Positions 51,624 to 61,799 are shown, counted from the first letter of the stretch. The stretch: 64,000 nucleotides of DNA from Marinoscillum sp. MHG1-6 (GCF_024714475.1 NZ_JAMZMI010000008.1:62001-126000); one strand, 5' to 3'. Notes: generated by a model from the letters alone, not told the origin. A program made the numbers and translations.

Positions 51624-52046
51624 TCAGTATTGGCTTTGTGAATTAGAAAAATGAAAGAGCCAGTTGACTCCAAACTTGTCAGTTAAACTTCCAAAAAAGC
51701 CACCTGCATGAGTATTGGTTAAGGGGCGTGAGAGTGCGCTATTTTTGGAAAGGTTTTCATAAACACGATGGAGGTCTTCCTCATTTACTCCATCCAATAG
51801 AATGGAAACGCTATTGCCTTTAATTAGTTGATCTGCGTCGTGAAGATCAGTTCCTATTATGGTTATTGATTCTGATTGGAGCGTTGCCTGAACAACCCTG
51901 TTTTTTATATCTGCTGGAAGGTTTTCACCTTCTTCAAAGTCTTCCACCAGCTCAATAGACAATTCACCACCAAGGCAGTGTTGATAGTACTGCATGGCCT
52001 CTTTGCAGTCACCATCAAATGAAAGATATGGAATGGGGATGGTCAT
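51624..52046 (-). CDS. VOC-family (PhnB-like) protein, copy 1
   Basis: 140-aa glyoxalase-superfamily protein (PIPYLSFDGDCKEAMQYYQHCLGGEL, FFGSLTDKFGVNWLFHF). It leads the operon of two VOC paralogues plus the 71-aa protein, and is divergent from the GlxA-like regulator at 52157. The metabolite is unknown. Confidence 0.87.
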   Translation of the reverse strand: MTIPIPYLSFDGDCKEAMQYYQHCLGGELSIELVEDFEEGENLPADIKNRVVQATLQSESITIIGTDLHDADQLIKGNSVSILLDGVNEEDLHRVYENLSKNSALSRPLTNTHAGGFFGSLTDKFGVNWLFHFSNSQSQY

Positions 52047-52156
52047 ATGTTATCGTTAGTCTTTACAAACATCATCGATTTATTGATCTATTTTGGGGTG
52101 TGAAAACGACACTATGTGAGGTTGATTACGACAGGTTAAATAATTAGATTTGATCT

Positions 52157-53146
52157 ATGAAAAGGATTTCTGTAATTGTTCCTGAGTCAGCGGTAATTGA
52201 GGCCATTACTCCGCCGTATCGATTGTTTAAAACAGCCAATGAATTTCTGAAAGCCACTGGTAAACAGCCGTTATTCGAAGTTGAATACGTAGGTGTAAAG
52301 GATGAAATTTATGCCAACGACGGAGAGTATTGTGTAAAAGTGCAACGGCACGTTGATACTGTTGATAAAACGGATGTGGTGATCATCCCAGCGCTCTATG
52401 GAGATATGAGAAGGGCCGTGGAGCTTAACCGTCCGTTGATTCCCTGGATTCAAAAAATGTATTCACAGGGAGCTGAAGTCGCCAGTATGTGCATCGGAGC
52501 CTTTTTATTGGGTTCAACCGGATTGGTTGATGGTAAGAAGTGTTCAACCCATTGGGCTTATTATGCCGAATTTTCCGAGATGTATCCGGAGGTGGAAGTG
52601 GTAGAAGGAGAGATCATTACAGATATTGGAAGCATTTACAGTAGTGGAGGGGCGAACTCGATTTGGAACTTGCTCTTATATCTGCTGGAAAAATACGCGG
52701 ATCGTGATACCGCTATTTTAGCTTCAAAATATTTTGCCATTGATATTGACCGTGAGAGCCAATCGGCGTTCACTATTTTTACTGGTCAGAAGGATCATCA
52801 TGATCCAGAGATTAAAAGGGCCCAGGAATACATTGAAGAGAATTTCAAAGAGCGGTTTACGGTGGATGAGCTGGCTGATCGTTTTGCGATTAGTCGAAGA
52901 AGTTTTGAACGACGGTTTAAAAAAGCCACCAACAATACGGTAGTCGAATATCTTCAGAGGGTACGCATGGAAGCGGCCAAACGTAGCTTTGAAATGAGCA
53001 GAAAAAATGTTGCCGAGGTAATGTTCGACGTTGGCTACACGGACACCAAAGCCTTTCGTACTGTCTTTAAAAAGATCACCGGCCTCACACCTGTCGAATA
53101 TCGTAATAAGTACTACAAAGAGACAGTCATGGAGCCGGTGGAGTAA
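52157..53146 (+). CDS. GlxA-like AraC regulator (DJ-1/PfpI fused to AraC HTH)
   Basis: 329 aa: residues 1-200 are a DJ-1/PfpI-like domain with the nucleophile elbow ASMCIGAFLLGSTGL (Cys around 116), and residues 215-320 are an AraC double helix-turn-helix (FTVDELADRFAISRRSFERRFK, VAEVMFDVGYTDTKAFRTVFKKITGLTPVEYR). Such regulators sense small aldehydes or nitrogen compounds. It is divergent from the VOC operon, which may be its target (inference). Confidence 0.92.
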   Translation: MKRISVIVPESAVIEAITPPYRLFKTANEFLKATGKQPLFEVEYVGVKDEIYANDGEYCVKVQRHVDTVDKTDVVIIPALYGDMRRAVELNRPLIPWIQKMYSQGAEVASMCIGAFLLGSTGLVDGKKCSTHWAYYAEFSEMYPEVEVVEGEIITDIGSIYSSGGANSIWNLLLYLLEKYADRDTAILASKYFAIDIDRESQSAFTIFTGQKDHHDPEIKRAQEYIEENFKERFTVDELADRFAISRRSFERRFKKATNNTVVEYLQRVRMEAAKRSFEMSRKNVAEVMFDVGYTDTKAFRTVFKKITGLTPVEYRNKYYKETVMEPVE

Positions 53147-53236
53147 GTTTAGGTAATCGTTTTTTAGTTTCTTCCTTAGGGATATTTTCCTTTATCCTGT
53201 GACTAAATATTAGGGTTGTGTGTTATATTCATTACT

Positions 53237-54853
53237 ATGAAAAAGGTCAGGGTTATTATGCTTTATACCTTGTTTCTGCTGGCCTCGGGTTGTCTTCGTG
53301 CACAAGACACCAAGGATTTGGCAAATGAGCTGCGAATCAGAATTGAATCGGTCGCTGACTCAAGGATGATGCAGGTTCAGGGGGATTTGATCTGTTGCAG
53401 GCAAGCAGTTCCTCAGTTTTATAACTCTCGTTTTTTTGAACCGGCTTGGAATGAAATGCTTGCCCATGAGCTCATTGAGTCTATTAGGGTTTCAGAGTAT
53501 GAAGGGTTAAACCCTAAAGATTATCATTTGGAGCAGTTGGAATACCTGCTAGGAAAGGAGCGTTTGAGTACTTATGAAAAGACGGATCTGGAGTTACTGT
53601 TGACAGACTCGTTTTTACTTTTTTCCTCTCACCTGATGTCCGGAAAAGTGAATCCCCAGACTATTGATACGGATTGGAAAGTTTCGCGTCGAGAGGGTGA
53701 TCCCGTGAAATTGCTGAATGAAGCTCTTGAAAAGCGCGACATCCAAGCTATGCTCGAAGCGGTTAAACCAACTTTTAAAGCCTATAAACGGCTGAAGGAT
53801 CAACTGGCAAAATATAGAGGAATAGCTGAAAAAGGCGGATGGGAGACTATACCTATAGGTGAAACCATCAAGCCGGACACGAGAGACTCAAGGATTCCAT
53901 TAGTGCGAAGAAGATTGCGATTAACCGGAGACCTTAAACCTTATACCTATGATGAGGATAACCTTTACGATGAGATATTACAAGAAGCGGTAAAGTATTT
54001 TCAGAAAAGACATGGACTCGAGGAGGACGCCAACCTGGGGAAAATGACTTTAGACGCGATGAATATCCCTGTGAACACCAGAATCTCTCAGATTGAATTA
54101 AATCTTGAAAGGTGCAGGTGGTTACCACAAGGCCTTGGGTCAAAGTACATTATGGTGAATCTGCCGGCTTTTGAATTAGAGATGGTTAATGAGGGGTCAG
54201 TTGAGTTTGAGATGATTGTAGCAACAGGAAAACCTTATCGTCAAACGCCGGTTTTTTCAGCTAAAATGACTTATCTGGTTTTTAATCCTTATTGGACCAT
54301 CCCGCCTACAATATTGAGTCAGGACATCATCCCGGCGCAGATGAAGAACCCAAATTTTTTAAACAGCTTGAACATCAAGATCATTGCTGCAGATGGCTCA
54401 ATTGTTCCATCATCGAGTATTAATTGGGCAACAGCCAGCTTGAAAAACTTCCGATACACTTTAAGACAAGATCCGGGTAAGAACAATGCACTAGGCCAGG
54501 TCAAGTTCATCTTTCCAAACCCGTACAATATTTATATGCATGATACCAATCATCCGGAGGTTTTTGGAAAGTCAGACAGGGCGCTGAGCTCCGGGTGTAT
54601 CAGGCTTTCTAGACCCTTAGAGTTGGCCAATCACATTCTAATGACCGATACCGAATGGTCGGAAGAAAAGACCCGGTCTATCCTTAAGTCTCGTCAGAAT
54701 TATTCAGTGATCTTAAAATCTCCAATACAGGTACACATGCAATACTGGACTTGTTTTGTTGATGAAAACGGTGTCTTAAATTTCAGAAAGGATATTTACT
54801 CAAGAGATGAGAAAGTATTGAACGTTCTGAAAGAGCCGGCCCCTAGGATTTGA
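53237..54853 (+). CDS. L,D-transpeptidase (YcbB-like)
   Basis: 538 aa from the ATG at 53237, with a signal peptide (GCLRAQ); the GTG at 53216 is less likely. A PG-binding-1-like segment (LYDEILQEAVKYFQKRHGLEEDANLGKMTLDAMN) precedes the YkuD catalytic domain with HDTNHPEVFGKSDRALSSGCIRLSRP, where the Cys is the nucleophile. It makes 3-3 cross-links or anchors proteins to peptidoglycan in the periplasm. Its end overlaps the convergent gene by 11 bp. Confidence 0.92.
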   Translation: MKKVRVIMLYTLFLLASGCLRAQDTKDLANELRIRIESVADSRMMQVQGDLICCRQAVPQFYNSRFFEPAWNEMLAHELIESIRVSEYEGLNPKDYHLEQLEYLLGKERLSTYEKTDLELLLTDSFLLFSSHLMSGKVNPQTIDTDWKVSRREGDPVKLLNEALEKRDIQAMLEAVKPTFKAYKRLKDQLAKYRGIAEKGGWETIPIGETIKPDTRDSRIPLVRRRLRLTGDLKPYTYDEDNLYDEILQEAVKYFQKRHGLEEDANLGKMTLDAMNIPVNTRISQIELNLERCRWLPQGLGSKYIMVNLPAFELEMVNEGSVEFEMIVATGKPYRQTPVFSAKMTYLVFNPYWTIPPTILSQDIIPAQMKNPNFLNSLNIKIIAADGSIVPSSSINWATASLKNFRYTLRQDPGKNNALGQVKFIFPNPYNIYMHDTNHPEVFGKSDRALSSGCIRLSRPLELANHILMTDTEWSEEKTRSILKSRQNYSVILKSPIQVHMQYWTCFVDENGVLNFRKDIYSRDEKVLNVLKEPAPRI

Positions 54854-55604
54854 CCATTTGAGTCAGACTTTGAAGATAGTTCCAGGCTTTTGCGGAATCA
54901 TTAAGTAGCGTTCTCGTTTCATAGTCTCTTAATGGGTAATAGATGAACAGAACGGAACCATTTGCCAGGGTTTTGATGATTTCTGTATGTTTGTAAAGTG
55001 CGATAGCCGGACATCCAAAACTTCGACCCAATCTGCCATGGGTGTTGATGAAGTCTTTGCTTACATAAGAAGCACCATGCATTACGATGGCCCTGGATCT
55101 TGCTTTACTATTGAACTCAGCCTCCATTCCATCAAGTCTGAGAGATATTCCGTGTTTACCGAAATAGTTCTCACCTGTAATATAAAACCCAAGGCTGCTC
55201 TGGTTTGAGTTTTTGGTATTGGAAAATTGTCTTGCATACTCCTCACCAGTGTTTTTCCCATGAGCAACGAGTCGATGATAGATGACCTGGTTCAACTTAA
55301 GATCCAGAACCCACATACGTTTTTTTCTGGATGACATTCGGAAATCTATTAAGGTTATTTTCTCGTTGGCGATTGGTTGACCATCAGATTTCAGGTTTAA
55401 ATATCCAACCATTCCACGTTTGTAAACATCAAAAGGAGGCTTTGAGCCGTCTGTAGATACCTGAAGGTTCTCGTATTGTTGCTTTAAATAGAGATCAAAT
55501 TCTGAATCAGAAGGATCGTCGGTGATACTCCAGGAAGGAACCATAATTGAAACCATGATTAGTACAGCTAATACGAGAGGTTTCTTGCTGATTTTTAATT
55601 TCAT
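54843..55604 (-). CDS. Murein L,D-transpeptidase-like protein
   Basis: 253-aa secreted protein of the murein L,D-transpeptidase catalytic domain family. A signal-anchor (LVLAVLIMVSIMVPSWS) is followed by a beta domain (YLNLKSDGQPIANEKITLIDFRMSS), a segment with VMHGASYVSKDF, and HGRLGRSFGCPAIA as the catalytic Cys motif. It faces the YcbB-like gene with their 3' ends overlapping by 11 bp. It probably acts on the cell wall. Confidence 0.85.
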   Translation of the reverse strand: MKLKISKKPLVLAVLIMVSIMVPSWSITDDPSDSEFDLYLKQQYENLQVSTDGSKPPFDVYKRGMVGYLNLKSDGQPIANEKITLIDFRMSSRKKRMWVLDLKLNQVIYHRLVAHGKNTGEEYARQFSNTKNSNQSSLGFYITGENYFGKHGISLRLDGMEAEFNSKARSRAIVMHGASYVSKDFINTHGRLGRSFGCPAIALYKHTEIIKTLANGSVLFIYYPLRDYETRTLLNDSAKAWNYLQSLTQMVKS

Positions 55605-55800
55605 CAGATATTCATAAGTCGGATTCTATAACGCAAAATGAATGAGAAAGGTGCATTAATTTCTATGCCGAAAAGAAGATTTTTTATACCTGGAATAAAT
55701 ATTTCTTGAGTCTATCCGAACAGGTAATATTTTATATACAGGTTTAGTTGACTGACCTTAGTTCATTGTCCTCAAATTAGTGAAATGGAGTACCGTTAGC

Positions 55801-57660
55801 TTACTTTTCGAGGATCGTTCTGAACTCTGCAAGAGCGGTAGCATTCCCGATCACTGTCAGTACATCGCCGTTGAGCAAGTGCGTATCTCCGTGTGGAACG
55901 AAGATTTCGCCATTTCTTTTCTGAAGCACCAATGATCCGGAAGGAGGGAAGGCGATTTCCTTGACCATTTTTCTATGAACATCGCCTTTCGTGATCTGGA
56001 TTTCTTCTACCCGGTAGTCACCAAAACTTTTATTGAGCATTGAAATAGAGTCTGGTCTTACGATCATGTCCTCCACATGGTTGGCCATGATCTCATCCAT
56101 GTCTACCAGCTTCATATCTTCATGGGCATTGGCCATCACCTTAGTTTTGGGCTGCTTATGGGTGATGATCTTGGAGTGATGAAGTTCATCTTTTAGGAAC
56201 GATGTAAGCTCAACGTTGAGCTTGTCCGATTCGGTGAGAATAATGAAAAGATCGTTTGTCCTGATACTGAGCTTTTGAATAACCGACCCATCCAATTTTT
56301 CGACGTGCCTGAAGTCCAGACCCTTCTTCTCGAAATCCGGAATCACCTCTTCTCGCTGGATGATGGTTATACATGATAGTCCATGCATTTTAAAGCGCTC
56401 TGAAAGGAATCTACTCACACGGCTACCTCCAAGTATGTAAATATCGAAATGGGTATACTTCTCCTGGCTAAAAAGGTTGTAAGCCAATGGAGAAATGATA
56501 CTGGTGATGATCGATGCCGTCACAATGGCAGCATTATCAGCAGAGGTGATGACTCCAAGAGAAAGTCCGATTTGTGCTGTGGCGATCGTCTCTCCAAGTC
56601 TGGCAGAAAGTAGAATACCTCCGGCAAGGGCTTTTTTCCAGCCAAATACCTTCGCCATGATGAAGGCAGGAATTATCTGTGTGACAAAGAACCCGCCAGC
56701 CAGGGTAAGAATAAAGGGAACTGAGGCCCTGAATTCGCTAAGTGCTGAAAGGTCGAGGTTCACCCCAACCATAATAAAGAAGATGGGTATAAAGAAGCCA
56801 TAGCTCATGCCATCCAGCTTGAACATCAGTGCAGACCTTTTCTTACTCATAAAGAGGCTCAATGCAGTCCCGGCAAAGAAGGCTCCCATGATAAGCTCAG
56901 TTTCGATGAGGTGGGCGATGATGATGAAAAGGAGTAGCAACGCCACCGCACCTCGAACCCTGATCTGACTGGCAGCATGTTCCAGGGTATAAAGTAGCTT
57001 TTGGAAATTCCTCTGCTTCATCAGTCGTTTTCCAACCATGTAGGTAAGCATAAACACGATGAAAATGACCGTGAAAAGCAGTAGTTCAATTTGAAATCCT
57101 TTCTTCAATACCCCGGAGTAGATTGAAATCAGGATGATACTCATGATGGTAGCGATGGCACCCTCCATAAGCAGGGTCTGTCCATACTTTCTAGCCATCT
57201 GTCCATCGGCTTTTATGATCGGAACGATGATGCCTATCGCTGCAGTAGGGAGCAAAATGATGTAGAAGATGAGATCAATTTCGATGAATTGATTCATGAT
57301 CAATGCGAATGGGTAGGCAAGGGCCAGTGACATGGCGTAAATGAAAATCGCCAGTAACATGGAGTTACTAACCAGGTCAATCACTCTCGGACGCTTTCTT
57401 GGTATTGATGCGATGATCTTACTAACGTCCACTTCCAGACCGGCAAGAAAGATCAGGAATAAAAAGCCCGTAATCGCTAGAAAATCCATGTAGGGAGTTT
57501 CATCGATGAGATCCAAAGCGAAAGGTCCGACCAATACCCCAATGATAATTTCTACTATAACAGAAGGTAGCTTCCCAATCTCAAGCCATGATAATACCAA
57601 CGGCACCATCCAGGCGATAACAATGATGATAAAGAGTGGCCAATAGTTGATGTCGTGCAT
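55801..57660 (-). CDS. CPA2-type cation:proton antiporter with TrkA-C domain
   Basis: 619-aa inner-membrane protein: about 12 membrane segments in residues 1-385, typical of KefB-like Na+/H+ or K+/H+ antiporters (LDLIDETPYMDFLAITGFLFLIFLAGLEVD, LGVGIITSADNA-like region). The C-terminal 220 residues are soluble with a TrkA-N-like part (YILGGSRVSRFLSERF) and TrkA-C (FPPSGSLVLQKRNGEIFVPHGDTHLLNGDVLTVIG). Probably controls ion or pH balance. Confidence 0.9.
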   Translation of the reverse strand: MHDINYWPLFIIIVIAWMVPLVLSWLEIGKLPSVIVEIIIGVLVGPFALDLIDETPYMDFLAITGFLFLIFLAGLEVDVSKIIASIPRKRPRVIDLVSNSMLLAIFIYAMSLALAYPFALIMNQFIEIDLIFYIILLPTAAIGIIVPIIKADGQMARKYGQTLLMEGAIATIMSIILISIYSGVLKKGFQIELLLFTVIFIVFMLTYMVGKRLMKQRNFQKLLYTLEHAASQIRVRGAVALLLLFIIIAHLIETELIMGAFFAGTALSLFMSKKRSALMFKLDGMSYGFFIPIFFIMVGVNLDLSALSEFRASVPFILTLAGGFFVTQIIPAFIMAKVFGWKKALAGGILLSARLGETIATAQIGLSLGVITSADNAAIVTASIITSIISPLAYNLFSQEKYTHFDIYILGGSRVSRFLSERFKMHGLSCITIIQREEVIPDFEKKGLDFRHVEKLDGSVIQKLSIRTNDLFIILTESDKLNVELTSFLKDELHHSKIITHKQPKTKVMANAHEDMKLVDMDEIMANHVEDMIVRPDSISMLNKSFGDYRVEEIQITKGDVHRKMVKEIAFPPSGSLVLQKRNGEIFVPHGDTHLLNGDVLTVIGNATALAEFRTILEK

Positions 57661-57802
57661 GTATGTTCAGCTATTTACTGCTTGTCAACCCACAAAATAG
57701 TTAAAAATTCAATTACAAAGTGATTCGTTTGTGCAATCGTTAATAAGCAGCTATAAAGATTGATAAACTGCTAAGGTTTTCAGGCTTTTGCTAAGCAATT
57801 CT

Positions 57803-58942
57803 CTAACTGAGGGCCTCATGGAGATCTGCTATCAGATCTTCGTGATCTTCAATGCCTACGGAAAGCCTGATCAGAGAGTCTGTGAGCCCTCCAGCCAATC
57901 GCTGTTCCCTCGGGATACTTGCATGCGTCATACTTGCCGGGTGTCCCGCCAAAGACTCTACGCCCCCAAGCGATTCGGCAAGGGTGAATACTTTCAGTTT
58001 TTCCAGCACTGAAAATGCTTTACTTTGGCTGTCTTCTTTTAGGGCAAAGGACAACATACCACCGAAGTTCTTCATCTGTTTTTTGGCTATTGCATGATTG
58101 GGATGATCATCAAAACCTGGCCAGTAAACCTTGTCAACGGCATCATGTGATTTTAGGAATCGGGCAACTTGCTCACCGTTATAACAATGACGATCCATTC
58201 GAACGTGAAGTGTTTTAACCCCTCTCAATACTAAAAAGCAATCTTGCGGCCCGGGAACGGCTCCACTGGCATTTTGAATAAATCCAATCTGTTCATCAAT
58301 AGCAGGATTGTTGGTGCCTACAAAGCCCATGACAACATCTGAATGGCCGGAGATATACTTTGTGACGGAATGCATGACCACATCCGCACCCAGATCAATC
58401 GGGTTTTGCAGATAGGGGCTGGCGAAGGTATTGTCCACCACAGTGATGGCTCCATGTTGTTTGGCCATTTTTACTACAGTCTCGATATCAATGATATTCA
58501 TCATTGGATTGGTAGGCGTCTCTATCCATACCAGTCGGGTGTTTGGAGTAAAGGCCTCTGTCAACATTGAAGCATCCGTCATATTGATGAATTGAAACTT
58601 CAACCCGTACTGCTCATAAACTTTAGTGAAAAGCCGAAAGGTGCCACCATACAGGTCATTCGTGCTGATGATTTCATCTCCGGGTTTCAAGGTTTTGAGA
58701 ATGGAATCCGTTGCTGCCAGTCCGGACCCAAAGCATCTTCCAAATTTTGCATTCTCGAGAGCTGCAAGATTAGCTTCCAATGCCGATCTGGTTGGATTTT
58801 GCGTTCGTGCATATTCAAAACCCTTGTGCTTACCAGGTGATTCCTGGGCAAACGTTGAGGTTTGATAAATGGGTGTCATCACCGCACCGGTGGTAGGATC
58901 CGGGTGCTGTCCTGCGTGTATTGCTTTGGTTCCGAATTTCAT
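57803..58942 (-). CDS. metB: Cystathionine gamma-synthase family enzyme
   Basis: PLP enzyme of the Cys/Met metabolism family, 379 aa. It uses O-acylhomoserine or cystathionine. The PLP lysine is in HSVTKYISGHSD near residue 198, with GSGLAATDSIL, TPTNPMM and VDNTFASPYLQ as family motifs. The VESLAGHPASMTH C-terminal motif fits cystathionine gamma-synthase/lyase; substrate choice cannot be fixed by eye. No SAM riboswitch was seen upstream, but a good promoter is at 58968-58996. Confidence 0.9.
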   Translation of the reverse strand: MKFGTKAIHAGQHPDPTTGAVMTPIYQTSTFAQESPGKHKGFEYARTQNPTRSALEANLAALENAKFGRCFGSGLAATDSILKTLKPGDEIISTNDLYGGTFRLFTKVYEQYGLKFQFINMTDASMLTEAFTPNTRLVWIETPTNPMMNIIDIETVVKMAKQHGAITVVDNTFASPYLQNPIDLGADVVMHSVTKYISGHSDVVMGFVGTNNPAIDEQIGFIQNASGAVPGPQDCFLVLRGVKTLHVRMDRHCYNGEQVARFLKSHDAVDKVYWPGFDDHPNHAIAKKQMKNFGGMLSFALKEDSQSKAFSVLEKLKVFTLAESLGGVESLAGHPASMTHASIPREQRLAGGLTDSLIRLSVGIEDHEDLIADLHEALS

Positions 58943-58967
58943 TTTTTCTAAGTCGTGTGCCTTCGGA

Positions 58968-58996
58968 CAAAGGTATTATTTGAACTGTTAAATCAA
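58968..58996 (-). promoter_or_regulatory. Promoter of metB
   Basis: On the minus strand TTG (58994-58996), 18 bp, then TACCTTTG (58968-58975), a full TAnnTTTG match, 26 bp from the ATG. Confidence 0.55.
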
Positions 58997-59093
58997 AGCT
59001 TTGAGAGCGTGTGATCAAATGATGGTGACGGTAAAAAATAAATGATTTGTATAACAGCAATTAGACTAAATTCGCACACTTTTTTATACGTAT

Positions 59094-59729
59094 TTGATAA
59101 ATCTCTACGATGATGATCAATGGGTCAACTGGGTTGATGCATTGTCTGAGCAGAATTATCTGGTGATTGATAATTTTATATCTGATGAAGAGCTGAAATC
59201 CTTCAATCAATTTCTCAGAAAGGAACTGAACCAGGAGACCTTTGATAAGGCAGGTATTGGTACGTTGGATCAGTTTCAGGTTGATAAGAAAATTCGAGGT
59301 GATTATATCCGATGGCTAAACGCTGATACGGATTTAGAGGTGGCCTCTTATTTTGAAAGACTGGGGGTTATTATTCAAAAACTTAACCGGTATTGTTATT
59401 TGAGTTTATCAGGCTCCGAAATACATCTTGCCCATTATCCGCAGGGTACTTACTATAAAAGACATCTAGACCAGTTTCAGCAGCGCAACAATCGACTGAT
59501 TTCGGTCATTTTATACCTCAATGAAAACTGGCAGGAGGGCGATGGCGGAGAGTTAAAAGTGTACCTGGACCACGAAGAAAAAACCATTCAACCCATAGGC
59601 AGAAGACTTGTCCTCATGCGAAGCAACCTGGTGGAACATGAGGTGCTCATGACCCACAAGGACCGTTTCAGTATTACGGGATGGTTGCTGTATCAGCCAG
59701 TCGGACTCGGTTTTTTACAACCTGCTTGA
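59094..59729 (+). CDS. 2-oxoglutarate/Fe(II)-dependent dioxygenase
   Basis: 211 aa of the prolyl-4-hydroxylase-like 2OG oxygenase fold. The iron site is visible as HLD in YYKRHLDQFQ (near residue 126) and a distal His in NLVEHEVLM, with Arg in RFSITGW for 2-oxoglutarate. A TTG (59094) is the only in-frame start before conserved sequence. Single gene with a terminator at 59837-59870. Substrate unknown. Confidence 0.87.
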   Translation: MINLYDDDQWVNWVDALSEQNYLVIDNFISDEELKSFNQFLRKELNQETFDKAGIGTLDQFQVDKKIRGDYIRWLNADTDLEVASYFERLGVIIQKLNRYCYLSLSGSEIHLAHYPQGTYYKRHLDQFQQRNNRLISVILYLNENWQEGDGGELKVYLDHEEKTIQPIGRRLVLMRSNLVEHEVLMTHKDRFSITGWLLYQPVGLGFLQPA

Positions 59730-59836
59730 GCCATCCATACTAAAAAACGCATATTGATTTTATAAAAAAATTACGAGGAAGGGAATCATTTTTATCGCCT
59801 CTCCGTTAAAGGAGGCAGATTAGGCGGTGATTAAAG

Positions 59837-59870
59837 GCGTGACTACTCCGGTAGTTGCGCTTTTTTATTT
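59837..59870 (+). terminator. Terminator after the 2OG oxygenase gene
   Basis: GCGTGACTAC and GTAGTTGCGC pair as a 10-bp stem with two G-T pairs and a TCCG loop, followed by TTTTTT. It overlaps the 3' end of the convergent M61 peptidase gene. Confidence 0.65.
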
Positions 59871-61652
59871 TGGCCCTAGCCAGGCTTCTCGATTCTTAAT
59901 GTCCTTTTTACCTGCATTGGGTTCAAATTGCAAGCTTACCGTTGGATCCTGACTGGTAGAAAATTGGGCTTCTCTTTTTTCTCCCATCTTCTCAAATCCA
60001 AGGGTGTAATTTTCGTTTGGTTTCAATGATTTAATGAGCTCTTTTAGAGAGGAATTGCCGGTAACTACCTGATCGTTGAGGCTAAGTATGCGGTCCCCTT
60101 TGTCGATGCCTGTTGGATACAGGTCAGTGCCCTTTAAAACTGGTGTTGTGAGGTATCCTGAGTTATTAATTTCCAGGCTTCCAAAATTGACTTTTCCCGG
60201 GTTAGCCAAAGTAATCTTGATACCAAACTGGTCATAAAGTGTTTCAAAGTCAGGTAATGCTGATTGGTAGATATACTGATCAAAGAAATTGTTGGCAAAC
60301 TCCTGATCACCAGTTACGTTTCCAAGAGCTTCCTGAAGATCATCAATGGTGTAGGGGATTTCAGTCTTACCGAATTTCGACCAGACATATTGCATGTAAT
60401 CGTCCAGGGTAAGCTTTTTGAGATTCGAACGAAGACTGAGGTCAAGCGCTAATCCTAACAATTCTCCGTAGGTGTAGTAGCTGATGAAATTGTTGGGGTA
60501 GTTGGTTGCATCAATAGAAGCAGCCGCATCCACGTACGGAGCATTGTAGCTCATCTGTATGGGGTTGCGAAATTCCCGTGCGGGTGAGTTCTTTACCCGG
60601 TTAAGGACGTTGGAAGCATTTTCAAGAAATGATTCATAAGTCATCACTCCGGCTCGACATTGACTGACTGCTTCATAGTAATTCGTAAAGCCCTCACCAA
60701 ACCAAAGCTCTCCGGACATATTCGCATGATCGAAGTCAAAAGGTTCGAGAGAAGCGGGCCTGATTCTTTCGATGTTCCAGGAGTGAAAAAATTCGTGAGC
60801 CAGACTACTGATCATATAAGAAGCATACATTTCAAGGCTGCCGGGAAAGGTACAAATGGTGCTGTTTCTATGTTCCATCGCATCCCTGAATACATAGGGA
60901 CTATAGGAGCAGATAAAAGTGTACTTCTTATAGTCAAACCGGGGGAGTTCTCCATAGACCGCTCTTTCCTGTTCGACAATGGCCTGAGTCCAGGACACGT
61001 ATTTCTCAAAGTCCTCGTCTGAGCAGTCATGCATCATGGCTATTTCAATGGTTTGATCCTCTACTTTCCAGTTGGCATATCTAAAACTGCCGGCAACAGT
61101 AGGACTGTCATAGAAGTAGTAATAATTCGGCGCCCTGAACGTGTTCTCACCGGTTTTAGGAATCTGGGTGGCTACGCTCCATTCAGGGTGTTCTGTGAGG
61201 TCGATGTATAACTCAACTTCCCTGTTATCCAGTCCTACGCCATAGGCAAAAGCAGCAGGCATATTCATGTGGATTCGTTGTGCATCGAATCCGGCATAAG
61301 TCCCATCTGCGTGATTCGCAAAGAGGATATATTCAAACCTTACGGCTCCATTCACCACAGGAACGGCCCATGAGGAAGGTGAAAGTCTTTGGATAGTGAG
61401 CTGGTTGCCCTCCTGATCATAGGCTTTCTCTCCATAGAGATTTTTGGCAAAATTATGAATAGCATATCTGCCTGGGGATGAATTGGGCATTCTGATTTCC
61501 AGGTTCTCTTTTTCAATCTCAGAAAAATCGATAGTGACTTTAATTTCGTGGTGATCGAGGTTGAAGGGGTTCACCTGATACTTTATGGTCGTTTGTCCAA
61601 AAGAGGTGAAGCCCACAAACAGTAACAGGATTAAATAGAAGTTTCGCATCAT
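59865..61652 (-). CDS. M61-family metallopeptidase (glycyl aminopeptidase-like)
   Basis: 595 aa from the ATG at 61650-61652, with a signal peptide. The N-terminal beta domain resembles aminopeptidase N; the zinc site HEFFHSWN is near residue 278, followed by a conserved Glu in FGEGFTNYYEAV; a PDZ-like domain covers residues 490-585 (GIDKGDRILSLNDQVV). Exported to the periplasm or surface. Confidence 0.91.
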   Translation of the reverse strand: MMRNFYLILLLFVGFTSFGQTTIKYQVNPFNLDHHEIKVTIDFSEIEKENLEIRMPNSSPGRYAIHNFAKNLYGEKAYDQEGNQLTIQRLSPSSWAVPVVNGAVRFEYILFANHADGTYAGFDAQRIHMNMPAAFAYGVGLDNREVELYIDLTEHPEWSVATQIPKTGENTFRAPNYYYFYDSPTVAGSFRYANWKVEDQTIEIAMMHDCSDEDFEKYVSWTQAIVEQERAVYGELPRFDYKKYTFICSYSPYVFRDAMEHRNSTICTFPGSLEMYASYMISSLAHEFFHSWNIERIRPASLEPFDFDHANMSGELWFGEGFTNYYEAVSQCRAGVMTYESFLENASNVLNRVKNSPAREFRNPIQMSYNAPYVDAAASIDATNYPNNFISYYTYGELLGLALDLSLRSNLKKLTLDDYMQYVWSKFGKTEIPYTIDDLQEALGNVTGDQEFANNFFDQYIYQSALPDFETLYDQFGIKITLANPGKVNFGSLEINNSGYLTTPVLKGTDLYPTGIDKGDRILSLNDQVVTGNSSLKELIKSLKPNENYTLGFEKMGEKREAQFSTSQDPTVSLQFEPNAGKKDIKNREAWLGPK

Positions 61653-61799
61653 AAATCTCACTTTCCGACAAGATTCAAAAATATTTATGAAAAGCCATTA
61701 GAGGTTGGGGAAAAGGTCAAATGATTATGCCGTCGGTTGATTGAGATGCTTCAAAAATTCTTCCCATCGGGAAATATTGAACAGCTAAATTTGCCCACT

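Noticed and set aside
58943-59093. SAM riboswitch upstream of metB
   Set aside because: The region is short and contains a promoter close to the ATG; the leader is too short for any known SAM aptamer and no conserved core was seen.
59761-59836. GC-rich CCTCTCC...GGAGG sequence before the 59837 terminator
   Set aside because: It resembles dispersed genome repeats but the pairing is imperfect and no other copy is in the window, so it is not listed as a feature.
60660-61022. Open frame of 120 codons opposite the M61 peptidase
   Set aside because: Antisense shadow of a clear peptidase gene.
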